DNA of 64,000 nt, from assembly GCF_008710095.1 (NCBI RefSeq), contig NZ_VYKJ01000002.1, forward strand, positions 17,178 through 81,177, given 5' to 3'. The notes beneath the pieces were generated by a model. That model made no database searches. It was not told where the DNA came from and worked only from the letters and a program-made list of their open reading frames with translations. Of this stretch, positions 8,593-16,798 are shown piece by piece (the stretch's first letter is position 1; each line of letters starts with the position of its first letter). This stretch comes from Affinibrenneria salicis. GTDB taxonomy: Bacteria; Pseudomonadota; Gammaproteobacteria; Enterobacterales; Enterobacteriaceae. Both the position numbers and the translations under genes were made by a program.

Positions 8593-9258
8593 ATGCTATC
8601 ATTTACCAATGATATTTTTAAATCATTAATGAATGTTCTTAAGATACATAATATATCAGCATATGAAATAAGAGATCTACTCGACCGAACATTACTGTTC
8701 TATGCAAAAACACAAGACGATATAGAACAATTAATAGACCTTGGTGTTGATATTAATCATCAGGATAAGCTTGGGCATACTGCGCTATTTCATGTCAGTT
8801 CAGAAGAAGTGATTAATGCCTTAATTGAACATGGAATAGATGTAGACAGAAAGGACAATGAAGGTCGTCATGTTTTAGCGACTTATGGATTTTTTAAATA
8901 TCATGATACTTTTATGAAGTATACGGATAGATTCAAAGAAAAGCATATCATTATTGACTCTCTATATTGTAATCAATTGGATAACATACCATCCGCATTG
9001 AAATCACTTCACGATAATGAATTTAAAATAACATTGAGTAGATTTGTTGAGATTGAACACGATCCAGAAACAGAGAATCCAGACCACTTTAATCAGTATG
9101 CGAAAAGATATATTGATGTACTGGATGCGCTAAAAGAATACTGCTATTTATCTACTTTCCATGAACTTCATCAGGATTTCATTTGTAGAGTATATGGTAA
9201 TGATAAAGTGAAACTGTTTAGCTATAGAGACTTTCGTGAAGTCATTGAAAGTATGTAA
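8593..9258 (+). CDS. ankyrin-repeat protein
   Basis: This 221-residue protein has two to three ankyrin repeats. The clearest run is about residues 45-100: Ile-Glu-Gln-Leu-Ile-Asp-Leu-Gly-Val-Asp-Ile-Asn, then a Gly-His-Thr-Ala-Leu turn, then a second Leu-Ile-Glu-His-Gly-Ile-Asp-Val repeat. The C-terminal 120 residues are helical and not assigned. It has no signal peptide. The start is firm: AAGGAG lies a few bases upstream. Ankyrin repeats mediate protein-protein contacts; similar proteins in bacterial islands are often immunity or antitoxin-like, but no toxin is visible next to it. Confidence 0.75.
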   Translation: MLSFTNDIFKSLMNVLKIHNISAYEIRDLLDRTLLFYAKTQDDIEQLIDLGVDINHQDKLGHTALFHVSSEEVINALIEHGIDVDRKDNEGRHVLATYGFFKYHDTFMKYTDRFKEKHIIIDSLYCNQLDNIPSALKSLHDNEFKITLSRFVEIEHDPETENPDHFNQYAKRYIDVLDALKEYCYLSTFHELHQDFICRVYGNDKVKLFSYRDFREVIESM

Positions 9259-9290
9259 TTGTTTCCCCTGAATCATCAGGGGAATACTTT

Positions 9291-9515
9291 CTAAGGTCTT
9301 GGTCTTTTAGGTGTAGACTTCAATTTTAGATTTTCCAAGTGCTCATTTTCAAGAGCGCTTGCTCTCGATTTAGCTTCAGTAAACTCATCATGATCTTCGC
9401 CAAGAACAAAATGACCTACATCATGATCAAAGATCTCATAACTTTCTTTGAGAATTCTTCCTTCCTCATTAACGGTGATTTTTTTGACTGGTTCATAACG
9501 CTTGCTTGTTGTCAT
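9291..9515 (-). CDS. small hypothetical protein, 74 aa
   Basis: This is a short charged protein with a basic N terminus and an acidic centre containing Phe-Asp-His-Asp-Val-Gly-His-Phe. It ends with a Lys/Pro/Arg tail. An AGAAAGGAT ribosome site precedes the ATG at 9515. It converges on the ankyrin gene, with only 32 bp between them. No family is recognised. A role as a small regulator or accessory to the mobile element is possible. Confidence 0.5.
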   Translation of the reverse strand: MTTSKRYEPVKKITVNEEGRILKESYEIFDHDVGHFVLGEDHDEFTEAKSRASALENEHLENLKLKSTPKRPRP

Positions 9516-9642
9516 AGAATATCCTTTCTAAATGAAGAGTGCTCAGCGTCAAAATCATACTCTCTGAATACTGTTTTTGCAATTTGCCAATTCAATAAAA
9601 GTAAAGTAAACAATAATAGACGTGAAATAAAAGGAGAACAAC

Positions 9643-9747
9643 ATGAGGCTTGGTGAGTTGGATGAGACAGCATTAATTTTAATGACAATAAATGCTGTGG
9701 CTTGGGGAATAAATATTGGGCTGTTGAGTATGTGGATTATCAGATGA
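9643..9747 (+). CDS. small single-pass membrane peptide, 34 aa
   Basis: An AAAAGGAGA ribosome site sits directly upstream of the ATG at 9643. The 34-residue product starts with a short acidic stretch (MRLGELDET) followed by about 22 hydrophobic residues ending in Ile-Ile-Arg, a typical single transmembrane peptide. It is the first of three closely spaced plus-strand genes with strong ribosome sites (9643-10431). No known family is assigned. Confidence 0.5.
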   Translation: MRLGELDETALILMTINAVAWGINIGLLSMWIIR

Positions 9748-9824
9748 AAATATAATTCTCTATCCTGTTGATAATTATTCAAAATATGTTAATTGAATTG
9801 CACTGAATATTACAAGGAGAGGAT

Positions 9825-10118
9825 ATGCATAAAAACCATGATGAGGCCATTGATTGGGTAGCAAGACGATTAATTGAGGATGGTATCTACACCAATATTG
9901 AACAGGCTTATTCCCATGCAACAGATATCATTAACAGAAAGAGAGAGGAGGTTAGACTCAAACAGGAAAAGGATTATTTCCGTTTTCGTATTAAGTCCAT
10001 AAAGAAAAGAATAAATTCCGGGTACGAATACGCAAACATTCCATACAAACCTAAAAAGCCGATAGTTAAAAACAACAATTCAGATTCATTTTGGGATTGG
10101 GATGCTGATGATAAATAA
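9825..10118 (+). CDS. small hypothetical protein, 97 aa
   Basis: This 97-residue protein has a GGAGAGG ribosome site just before the start. The N-terminal third is a mixed helix containing Ala-Ile-Asp-Trp-Val-Ala-Arg-Arg-Leu. The centre is strongly basic (Lys/Arg-rich helix), and the tail is acidic and aromatic, ending Phe-Trp-Asp-Trp-Asp. This layout fits a small nucleic-acid- or partner-binding protein. It lies 28 bp before the TraD-like gene and is probably in its transcript, so it may be a mobilisation accessory. The family is not recognised. Confidence 0.55.
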   Translation: MHKNHDEAIDWVARRLIEDGIYTNIEQAYSHATDIINRKREEVRLKQEKDYFRFRIKSIKKRINSGYEYANIPYKPKKPIVKNNNSDSFWDWDADDK

Positions 10119-10146
10119 AACCATAAAAATATAAAGGAGAAAAGTT

Positions 10147-10431
10147 ATGACAACAAAAACAATCAAACAACAAATTGCTTCAGCACAGGAACGTTTATAT
10201 TTCTTGGAAGCTAAAAAGAAACAACAAACTAAAAAAGAAAATACCCGCCAGAAAATTATTTTCGGCGCAGAGGTTGCAAAAGTCTTAGGATGTGATATTG
10301 GTTATGTAGATAAAGAGTTAGTCTTTGGTGTTTTACTTAACATATCCAATCTTCATGAGAGTGATGTTGAGGCATACAGAGCACAAGGACAAACTTATAT
10401 CGAAAGTATTTTAAATAAATCCAAGCAGTAA
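10147..10431 (+). CDS. TraD-like mobilisation accessory protein
   Basis: This 94-residue protein starts with a basic coiled coil (Lys-Gln-Gln-Ile-Ala-Ser-Ala-Gln-Glu-Arg-Leu and a Lys/Gln run). Then follows Asn-Thr-Arg-Gln-Lys-Ile-Ile-Phe-Gly-Ala, which recalls the T-R-[RK]-K-I-I-x-G-A core of small TraD-type conjugal proteins found beside MobA/MobL relaxases. It would act as an oriT or relaxosome accessory. The AAAGGAG ribosome site is strong. The relaxase here is about 5.6 kb away and on the other strand, so the link is by family only. Confidence 0.5.
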   Translation: MTTKTIKQQIASAQERLYFLEAKKKQQTKKENTRQKIIFGAEVAKVLGCDIGYVDKELVFGVLLNISNLHESDVEAYRAQGQTYIESILNKSKQ

Positions 10432-10647
10432 ATTTTCTCTTTTCACGTCCGAACGGTGAACCGGTTTAAAACTTGTTTTTAGACCGGTGAACTGTTGATA
10501 AATACTAAAGATAAAATCATTATCATGCTAATTAGTTGACTAGCCTTATTAGGAATAATCTTGGCTTTATTCGTGTGTTTCTAACAAGACATTTGACGGC
10601 TAAGACGATAGTATAAACGCAGACTAAATAGGTTGACAGGGAGTCGT

Positions 10648-11355
10648 ATGAGTAAGCGTAGTGATATTCTTGAAGATCCTTTCAATGCCAAGCTATCTTC
10701 ACAATCATCTGGACTTATCTATACCGAAGAGTTGGGATGGATAGACCTTGGTCATGCACGGGGAGCTGATATCGTTGATTTACTTCAAAAATTTCGAACC
10801 GGAGAGTCAGGTAGCAAAGATACGTACCGGATCAGATATAACCAAATGATGTTTATTGGTCATCGTTCAATTGGTACGGGGCGATTTGTTGAATGGGAGA
10901 TAAAACGAGGCAGAACAAATTCTGAGATTGAAAGTATTGCTTTGGCAATGATGATGCACACATCTTATAATTTTGAATATTGGCAAACTCATTTTAGTTG
11001 GTTCACTGATAGTGGTTATAGTGCGGAAGATTTGATCTCTAACCTTCTGGGTTTTTATTATGCGATTTCATCTAAAAACTATCTTTTGAATCTCAAGACT
11101 GTTTCTCAGGAAGCTGCTTTTCGTCGTTGGGACTATTATGGATCGTTAGGGCAGCATAAAAACAAATCATTTTTGCCGCTGCTTTTTCCTGATCCTCAAA
11201 TATCCGGTATAAAGCATCAACCATACTTTGGTAAGTTGCCTGTATGGATGCAACGCATAATTCCTTTTACTGATGTTCAGTCAAGTATTGCTTATCCGGT
11301 TAATAAAAATGGTATGAGTCTCAGTTTTTTTGCTCCGAAGCATGTGAAGGTCTGA
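10648..11355 (+). CDS. hypothetical protein, 235 aa
   Basis: This is a soluble protein that starts at ATG 10648 behind AGGGAG; a TTG further up is less likely. It begins MSKRSDILEDPFN and contains Thr-Glu-Glu-Leu-Gly-Trp-Ile-Asp-Leu-Gly-His-Ala-Arg-Gly near residue 25-40 and a His/Trp-rich middle. That N-terminal block recalls proteins annotated as DUF4056, but I am not certain. Its stop overlaps the start of the next gene (TGATG), so the pair is coupled. The partner is an anchored extracytoplasmic protein, which suggests a joint envelope role. Confidence 0.55.
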   Translation: MSKRSDILEDPFNAKLSSQSSGLIYTEELGWIDLGHARGADIVDLLQKFRTGESGSKDTYRIRYNQMMFIGHRSIGTGRFVEWEIKRGRTNSEIESIALAMMMHTSYNFEYWQTHFSWFTDSGYSAEDLISNLLGFYYAISSKNYLLNLKTVSQEAAFRRWDYYGSLGQHKNKSFLPLLFPDPQISGIKHQPYFGKLPVWMQRIIPFTDVQSSIAYPVNKNGMSLSFFAPKHVKV

Positions 11356-11777
11356 TGATGAAATTAATACGTGGGCTTATTATTTTTATTGCGGTTTTTA
11401 TACTATTAATCCTTGCTATAATGTGGGGGATGGGAAAAACTATTGATGCTCGCCCTGAGTATAAACAAAGTGATTTTTTTAGTTATCATTATTTTACTGA
11501 TGATGAAATCCAGAATGCTCCACGAATTAGTGCGGACTATAGTTTTAAATTCCGCGCTCAAGATGGAATGGTGCCATTAATGAGTAGTATTATCTTTAAA
11601 AATGTAAAAGATGATACGCCATTAAAAAAATATGTTGAATCTTTGGGATATAAATATATGGGTAAAGATGAAACATATGGTGACCATTGGAAAGACATGG
11701 AAACTAACACTACGTTTTGGTTGTGGGTAAGCAAAAATAAAAATGAAGTTATTTTGACTAAAGAAACCTATTATTAA
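11355..11777 (+). CDS. membrane-anchored periplasmic hypothetical protein
   Basis: The 140-residue product has an N-terminal hydrophobic helix (about residues 8-26) that looks like an uncleaved anchor. A periplasmic domain of about 110 residues follows, with several aromatic residues and the ending Thr-Lys-Glu-Thr-Tyr-Tyr. Two adjacent ATGs (11355 and 11358) are possible; the first overlaps the upstream stop. A strong terminator follows at 11786. Together with the upstream gene it forms a two-gene operon of unknown function. Confidence 0.6.
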   Translation: MMKLIRGLIIFIAVFILLILAIMWGMGKTIDARPEYKQSDFFSYHYFTDDEIQNAPRISADYSFKFRAQDGMVPLMSSIIFKNVKDDTPLKKYVESLGYKYMGKDETYGDHWKDMETNTTFWLWVSKNKNEVILTKETYY

Positions 11778-11785
11778 TTTATTTC

Positions 11786-11813
11786 CGCCAGTGTGATTAC
11801 TGGCGGTTTTTAT
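11786..11813. terminator. Rho-independent terminator between convergent genes
   Basis: An 8-bp stem CCGCCAGT / ACTGGCGG with a 6-base loop is followed by TTTTTA. It ends the two-gene operon on the plus strand. It lies between that operon and the convergent H-NS-like gene, so it may serve both. Confidence 0.8.
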
Positions 11814-11844
11814 TCAGTAGTAAGTCTGTCAGAACATGTCGAGT

Positions 11845-12246
11845 TTAAATAGCGAAATCTTCCAGCTTCTTACCGTTTTCAAGCGCGGTAGCAACAGCTT
11901 TAGGCGTCCGTCCCTGACCCGTCCATAACTTTTCGTTACCATTTTCATCAACGTATTTATATTTAGCTGGACGGGGAGCACGTTTAGCTTTTGCTGATTT
12001 ACTGGTAGAAACAGAACCAAGCAGTTCAGCAGGGTCAATGCCATCTTCCAGTAGCTGGGCGCGTAAAGCTTCGATTTTGGCCTGACGTTCAGCCCGTTCT
12101 TTTTGACCACTTGCTTCTTCTTCACGGCGATCTTCAACAATAGCCGTAAGCTTTTCCAGCATTTCTTCCAGTGTTTCCAGATCGATTTCACGCGCCTGAG
12201 CACGCAGGGTACGAATATTATTTAATACTTTGAGGGCTTCACTCAT
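11845..12246 (-). CDS. H-NS-like nucleoid protein
   Basis: This 133-residue protein matches the H-NS/StpA family throughout. The N terminus ([15 protein letters not shown]) is the dimerisation helix, followed by a charged coiled-coil oligomerisation region to about residue 75. After a basic linker comes the C-terminal DNA-binding domain with Trp-Thr-Gly-Gln-Gly-Arg-Thr-Pro and the usual ending Leu-Glu-Asp-Phe-Ala-Ile. The Gln-Gly-Arg motif reads AT-rich minor grooves. Element-borne H-NS copies are thought to silence incoming AT-rich genes and limit the cost of carrying them, which fits this AT-rich island. A palindrome lies 44 bp upstream. Confidence 0.9.
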   Translation of the reverse strand: MSEALKVLNNIRTLRAQAREIDLETLEEMLEKLTAIVEDRREEEASGQKERAERQAKIEALRAQLLEDGIDPAELLGSVSTSKSAKAKRAPRPAKYKYVDENGNEKLWTGQGRTPKAVATALENGKKLEDFAI

Positions 12247-12289
12247 TGGGCGTCATCCTGATGGAGAAATAAGTCATGGTTAGGTGGTA

Positions 12290-12304
12290 TGTCAAAATTT
12301 GACA
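12290..12304. promoter_or_regulatory. operator-like palindrome between hns-like and small-protein genes
   Basis: TGTCAAA-A-TTTGACA is a perfect 7-bp palindrome in the 103-bp divergent gap between the H-NS-like gene (minus) and the 60-aa gene (plus). A regulator bound here could control both. TTGACA within the right arm may also be a -35 box for the rightward gene. Confidence 0.45.
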
Positions 12305-12349
12305 ATTGGCAACGGAGAATTATATATCAATAGGACTAAGGAGGAAATA

Positions 12350-12532
12350 ATGAAGAAGAAAAAATCAACTCGCAATCCCCTTGAAGACACGGCTATTTTA
12401 ACGCGTTTGGCACGAAAAGCATCCAGAAAAGCGATTAAAGAGGCTTTTCTGGCTGGTGTGGCTATTCATTATATTGCTGAAGGGAAAATTGTCAGAGAAT
12501 ATCCTGATGGTAAGAAAGAGATTATCAGTTAA
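12350..12532 (+). CDS. small basic protein, 60 aa
   Basis: The start at 12350 is set by the AAGGAGG ribosome site ending 5 bases upstream. The 60-residue product is strongly basic at the N terminus, has an Ala-rich helix in the middle (Leu-Ala-Arg-Lys-Ala-Ser-Arg-Lys-Ala-Ile) and ends Tyr-Pro-Asp-Gly-Lys-Lys-Glu. I recall similar short proteins in plasmids and islands but cannot name a family. It is divergent from the H-NS-like gene and may be a small regulator. A terminator follows at 12634. Confidence 0.6.
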   Translation: MKKKKSTRNPLEDTAILTRLARKASRKAIKEAFLAGVAIHYIAEGKIVREYPDGKKEIIS

Positions 12533-12633
12533 AAATTTTTATAAAATCATCAGTTTTAATTGACTTCATGATAAATAGTGATATTTATATTTATGTAATA
12601 AACATTTTTTTAGTTTTTTAATCTCCATAAAAG

Positions 12634-12658
12634 GCAAAGGTATCATCCTTTGCTTTTT
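12634..12658 (+). terminator. Rho-independent terminator
   Basis: GCAAAGG-TATCAT-CCTTTGC followed by TTTTT. It ends the small-protein transcript and separates it from the pilin cluster. Confidence 0.75.
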
Positions 12659-12779
12659 CCATATACCTCGTCGTTAACCGTTCATCGGTAAAAAAGCTAA
12701 GTATCCGTTTTTTGCTCTTGTTCAATCAAAATTAATTGATTATCTATTTTTTATCATTTAAATGACAAAGGAGATAAAA

Positions 12780-13346
12780 ATGATCTTGTTGAAGAAAAGA
12801 AAAAGTAAAAAAGGGTTTTCCCTGCTTGAACTACTTTTAGTTCTTGGGATTATCGCAGCGTTAGTGGTTGCGGCATTTATTGTTTATCCAAAGGTTCAGT
12901 CCTCGCAAAGAGCCACAGCGGAAAGTAATAATATAGCGACAATTCAGGCTGGGGTAAAAGCACTTTATACGGCAGTATCCAGTTATTCCGGGCTAAATGA
13001 AACAGTCGCGGTTCAGGCAAAGATTTTTCCTGACAATATGTTAGTCAGCAGTAAGCCAGTTAATGCCTTTAAAGGCAACGTCTTGTTAGGCACATCAACC
13101 GATAGTCCTTCCGGCGTGGCTAACTCGGCATTTACCATTACCTATATTGGCGTTCCCGCATCCGAATGCACCAAAATAGTGTCCGGTGTTGGCGCTAACT
13201 TTTACAGCGTAGCGATTGGAACGGGCAGCACAGCATTAACAACTGGAAATATTAGAAAGGCCAGCAGCGATATGAATATGGCGACGGTGGCGTCAACATG
13301 TCAGTCTGGTGGAAACAGCAATACTATTACCTTCACATCATTATAA
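12780..13346 (+). CDS. pilS: type IVb major prepilin PilS
   Basis: This is a class B prepilin of the thin conjugative pilus type (R64 PilS). The start at 12780 follows AAAGGAG; an upstream ATG in the same frame lacks such a site. The prepilin peptidase site is Lys-Lys-Gly, cut before Phe-Ser-Leu-Leu-Glu, with Glu at +5 and a 20-residue hydrophobic helix after it. Two Cys residues in the C-terminal half probably form the pilin disulfide loop. At 188 residues it has the usual size. A terminator directly follows, which would let major pilin mRNA exceed that of the downstream pilV. The remaining pil assembly genes are not in this window. Confidence 0.85.
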   Translation: MILLKKRKSKKGFSLLELLLVLGIIAALVVAAFIVYPKVQSSQRATAESNNIATIQAGVKALYTAVSSYSGLNETVAVQAKIFPDNMLVSSKPVNAFKGNVLLGTSTDSPSGVANSAFTITYIGVPASECTKIVSGVGANFYSVAIGTGSTALTTGNIRKASSDMNMATVASTCQSGGNSNTITFTSL

Positions 13347-13348
13347 AT

Positions 13349-13368
13349 AAAAGGGCATTCGCCCTTTT
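13349..13368 (+). terminator. terminator after pilS
   Basis: AAAAGGGC-ATTC-GCCCTTTT is a perfect 8-bp stem with a 4-base loop directly after pilS. Partial readthrough into pilV would give the expected high ratio of major pilin to tip protein. The same AAAAGGGC/GCCCTTTT stem recurs at 16924 and 17337. Confidence 0.75.
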
Positions 13369-13454
13369 ATCAATTAATCCCTTATAGATATCTTGACCAC
13401 TTTTTTATTTTTGCTAATTAAATAGTACGTGAAATAAAAAAGGACGATGAAAAA

Positions 13455-14945
13455 ATGATTAAACATAAAAAAGGGTTTTCTTTACTGGAAATTATTCTGG
13501 TGTTAGGTATTGGTGCGGCAACGGCTTTCATGAAGTTTCAGGATATGAAAAACGATCAGGAAACAATCATTGCCAATGCCGTTGGATCGCAAATGAAACA
13601 GATGGGGGAAGCGGTAAACCGTTATATCAGTATCCGTTATGACAAACTTTCAACCCTGTCTTCCAGTAGCAGTCAAACCAGTGATCCGGGACCAAGAACC
13701 TGTTCTGGTTCTATCTGTGAAATCACTTACCAGACATTGATTAATGAAGGCTTATTACCTGCTGGCAATAAAGGCGTTAACACGCAGAAGTCTTCTTACA
13801 AGATTTTGTTAAAGCGTTCAGGCACCTCACCCAACTATGTTGTTAATGGCCTAATCACAACAACATTGCCGTGGATTGAGGGAAGCAGAGTTCGCTACGA
13901 CCTGTTAGGCCGTGCCATGCAGGCCGCAGGGATTGACAGCGGTATGACGCAATCTGCAACTGTTGCATCAGGATCGGGTGGTCAGTGGACAGAGAACCAA
14001 AATAGCTATGCGGGGATCAATGCGGCGGGGCTGTTGGCTTACCGTGTTGGTTATGACAGCGCCATGTATTCGGTTTACCTGCGTCGTGATGGAACATTGC
14101 CAATGACAGGCGATCTCAATATGGATGGGAATGACATCAATAATGTTGGAGACATTACGGCATCGGGAACCACGACGGCCACAACATTAAAATCAACAGG
14201 CGCGACCAGTGTTGGAACCACGTTAACGGTCGCAGGCGCATCCAGTCTTAAAGGTCCGGCATCTTTAGGCTCAACATTAACCGTTGCCGGGGCTTCTACC
14301 TATACGGGAGTAATGACGGTTAACAACAACATCAATGCCACAGGAACGATAACCGCAGGCGGTCAGATCGTTGGACATAACACAGCCGGAGATAAATTTT
14401 CTATTGGTAGTGGAAATACTAACGCCTATGAATTTCGTCTGGATGCGGCCAAGCCACTTACTATTTGGCGTAATGGTGGTGAAGCGACAGAAGAAAGATT
14501 ACTTGTCTCTGGCTCGCAACGAAACCTTGGAGATTTGAAAATCGTAGCCAGTGGTTCGGCTACCGGTTCAATTACATCATCAGGAAATATTACATCCGGT
14601 GGCACAGTAGCGGGTCAGTATTTACAGCCAACATCAACGGTGGTTGCCGGGGCAGCTTGTTCGCCTAATGGAATAATCAGTAAAGATTCAACGGGGAAAG
14701 CCTTATCTTGTGTTAATGGATTATGGTCTACCGCTGAAGGTGGTGGTGAATTTGGTGGACATTTTATTGTCAGTTTCTTTGATGGTAATGCGTCTAATAC
14801 CTATCATTCATCTTATTGTAGAGTAGGGAATCCTAAAAACAACAATGTGTGTTCCTGTCCATCTGGATATACACCAAGACTTTCTGGTGCGTGGGATCCT
14901 TCTAGTCAGAATTATAAATATTCATCAATAATATGTATAAAATAA
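13455..14945 (+). CDS. pilV: PilV-type minor pilin/adhesin
   Basis: This 496-residue protein is the pilus tip adhesin type known from R64 PilV. The N terminus has a prepilin site (His-Lys-Lys-Gly before Phe-Ser-Leu-Leu-Glu) and a hydrophobic helix. The long middle is Thr/Ser/Gly-rich and repetitive. It includes Leu-Pro-Met-Thr-Gly-Asp-Leu-Asn-Met near residue 217, the tail-fibre-like segment typical of PilV constant regions, and several Thr-Leu-Thr-Val-Ala-Gly-Ala-Ser repeats. The C-terminal 80 residues carry at least six Cys and would be the receptor-binding part. No shufflon repeats or Rci recombinase gene are seen downstream, so the tip appears fixed. Confidence 0.85.
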   Translation: MIKHKKGFSLLEIILVLGIGAATAFMKFQDMKNDQETIIANAVGSQMKQMGEAVNRYISIRYDKLSTLSSSSSQTSDPGPRTCSGSICEITYQTLINEGLLPAGNKGVNTQKSSYKILLKRSGTSPNYVVNGLITTTLPWIEGSRVRYDLLGRAMQAAGIDSGMTQSATVASGSGGQWTENQNSYAGINAAGLLAYRVGYDSAMYSVYLRRDGTLPMTGDLNMDGNDINNVGDITASGTTTATTLKSTGATSVGTTLTVAGASSLKGPASLGSTLTVAGASTYTGVMTVNNNINATGTITAGGQIVGHNTAGDKFSIGSGNTNAYEFRLDAAKPLTIWRNGGEATEERLLVSGSQRNLGDLKIVASGSATGSITSSGNITSGGTVAGQYLQPTSTVVAGAACSPNGIISKDSTGKALSCVNGLWSTAEGGGEFGGHFIVSFFDGNASNTYHSSYCRVGNPKNNNVCSCPSGYTPRLSGAWDPSSQNYKYSSIICIK

Positions 14946-14965
14946 AATTTTGGAGTGATGGAGAA

Positions 14966-15487
14966 ATGAAAGAAATAGAACATGCAAAAGAGTTGTTGTT
15001 ATTTATATGTTTGTCTTACAGTGGTTTTGCTATCTCTGAAGATATGATATTTAAATCACCTGTGGGTAGCCTGTATACGCTTGAATATAACAACGAATAC
15101 GTAGGCGCTAATGTATTAAAGCTAACAATGACACATGTCTCTGATGATGCATGTGCAAAGCTTACTCCTGAGTTAGCTGGTAAATATTTTGAAGTGCAGG
15201 TAAACAGTCAATATGTGCCATTGACTCCGCCTGCATCAGGAACAACATGGAACCGAAATTATGTTGTTGTTGATAAGGCCGCTGCGTTATGTCAATCAGG
15301 GAAAAATAATACCATAGTAGTGAATCATTTTATCTATCCAAAAACGTATGCGTTATATAACGAAAATGGCGACATTGTGAATTCAGTAAGTGGTTCGTCT
15401 GCCAAAGAAAACATTGTTAACAGTAGCTATGAAATCTACAGAAAAACTATGCAGACCAGAGAGAACCATCAGTTATCAGTTAAATAA
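14966..15487 (+). CDS. secreted protein of the pilin cluster
   Basis: This 173-residue protein starts at ATG 14966; a longer frame begins inside pilV but is less plausible. A hydrophobic stretch at about residues 8-22 followed by Ser/Ala looks like a signal peptide. The mature part is beta-rich with two Cys residues (in Asp-Ala-Cys-Ala and Leu-Cys-Gln-Ser), much like a minor pilin head without a prepilin stem. It lies 20 bp after pilV and 11 bp before the next pilin-like gene, so it is surely cotranscribed. A pilus-associated or secreted accessory protein is inferred. No family is recognised. Confidence 0.6.
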   Translation: MKEIEHAKELLLFICLSYSGFAISEDMIFKSPVGSLYTLEYNNEYVGANVLKLTMTHVSDDACAKLTPELAGKYFEVQVNSQYVPLTPPASGTTWNRNYVVVDKAAALCQSGKNNTIVVNHFIYPKTYALYNENGDIVNSVSGSSAKENIVNSSYEIYRKTMQTRENHQLSVK

Positions 15488-15498
15488 GGACACATTAT

Positions 15499-16695
15499 AT
15501 GAGAAATAAAAAAGGATGCTCAATATTAGAAATGGTATTAACACTGGCTATCGTGTCCGGTGTGGCCTATGCGGTGTTGAGTTATTATCGCAGCGAGAAG
15601 AAAGACAGAGCAATAAGAGAAAATGCCCAACAGATTGAAACGATATTCAAGGCATCGGATTCCTATCTTATTAGTTTAAGATCTGATGGCTCCAATCAGG
15701 ATAGAAACAAGATCTCCATGCAGATCCTGAAAAATATGAATGCGTTGCCGATAAACCTTGGTTCGTTTACCAAACAGGAGATACCTGTTGATACGCTGCC
15801 TGCAGCGCAAGCGCCAGCGCCTGAAACGAATGAGGGTAGTAATCAACCAGAAGCGCCGGAAATCGTACCGGAAACCCCATCCACACCTGAAACCCCGATT
15901 GTTGATAACGTCTCTTTCCCTGATGAATGGTTAAAGAGCGATCCTGTGGTGGTGGTTAATAATCCGGTTCCTGTTGAGCCAACACCTGAGACGCCAGTAG
16001 AAACAACACCAGAGCCAAGTATTCCGGTAGAGCCTGTTGAGGATGATACGACTACAGGTGCCGTTGAGAAGGAGATAGATGAAGCATTATCAAAAGACAG
16101 CTACTTCCTTTGGAGTGATGGGGGACTCGATGGCTATCAAATATCAATCGTAATGAAATTAGCTGATGGGGATTTAACAGTTCTGCCGGGGAATAATTAC
16201 GTTAATCTCACACCATTCTTAGATTCTGGGACTCCTTACTTGCACTATCATGAAAAAATATCAAATATGGTTGCGCAGACGGCTAAAAATACATCCATAT
16301 ATTCATACGAGATTGAGTGTTCTAAAGTTTCTAATAGTTATTATGACAAGTGCGCGTATACCTCCGATTATTCGTATCTGAACTTTACCATTTATAACGC
16401 TTTTAATGTTCCTGTAGGATTAACAATAGAAAAAGCATCAAGCACTTTGATTAGTTATTGGATGAATAATAAATTGTCGTCTTTGAAATCAGAAGTAAAC
16501 AATAACGCTTATGCATGTATAATTCCAAATGTAAAAACAAGGACTCTTCTGATTGGATATTTGAATGATAGAACATATAGGCGTTATGAATTGGCTACTG
16601 ATGGCGTGTTGTATTCAGTATCTTTTAGCGCCTCTTATTTGTCTTGTAATACTAATAGCAATCGAACCATCACTAAAATGGGTGATTATTGGTGA
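15499..16695 (+). CDS. large prepilin-like protein with Pro-rich linker
   Basis: This 398-residue protein has a prepilin start: MRNKKG, then Cys-Ser-Ile-Leu-Glu with Glu at +5 and a hydrophobic helix. The residue at +1 is Cys in place of the usual Phe or Met. After about 75 residues of helical stem comes a linker of about 90 residues rich in Pro, Glu, Thr and Val (about residues 100-190). A C-terminal domain of about 200 residues with several Cys pairs follows. The layout suggests a minor pilin carrying a distal head on a rigid spacer, an alternative adhesin to PilV. I do not know a close relative. It ends the cluster, ahead of the hairpin array. Confidence 0.65.
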   Translation: MRNKKGCSILEMVLTLAIVSGVAYAVLSYYRSEKKDRAIRENAQQIETIFKASDSYLISLRSDGSNQDRNKISMQILKNMNALPINLGSFTKQEIPVDTLPAAQAPAPETNEGSNQPEAPEIVPETPSTPETPIVDNVSFPDEWLKSDPVVVVNNPVPVEPTPETPVETTPEPSIPVEPVEDDTTTGAVEKEIDEALSKDSYFLWSDGGLDGYQISIVMKLADGDLTVLPGNNYVNLTPFLDSGTPYLHYHEKISNMVAQTAKNTSIYSYEIECSKVSNSYYDKCAYTSDYSYLNFTIYNAFNVPVGLTIEKASSTLISYWMNNKLSSLKSEVNNNAYACIIPNVKTRTLLIGYLNDRTYRRYELATDGVLYSVSFSASYLSCNTNSNRTITKMGDYW

Positions 16696-16798
16696 AATGT
16701 TTAAGAATAAATAATGTTGTTAACCAGTTTAATAAAATGATAAGTATATTTGGAAAACAAAAATAATATATTGTTTAATATATGTTTTTAAAGATATT

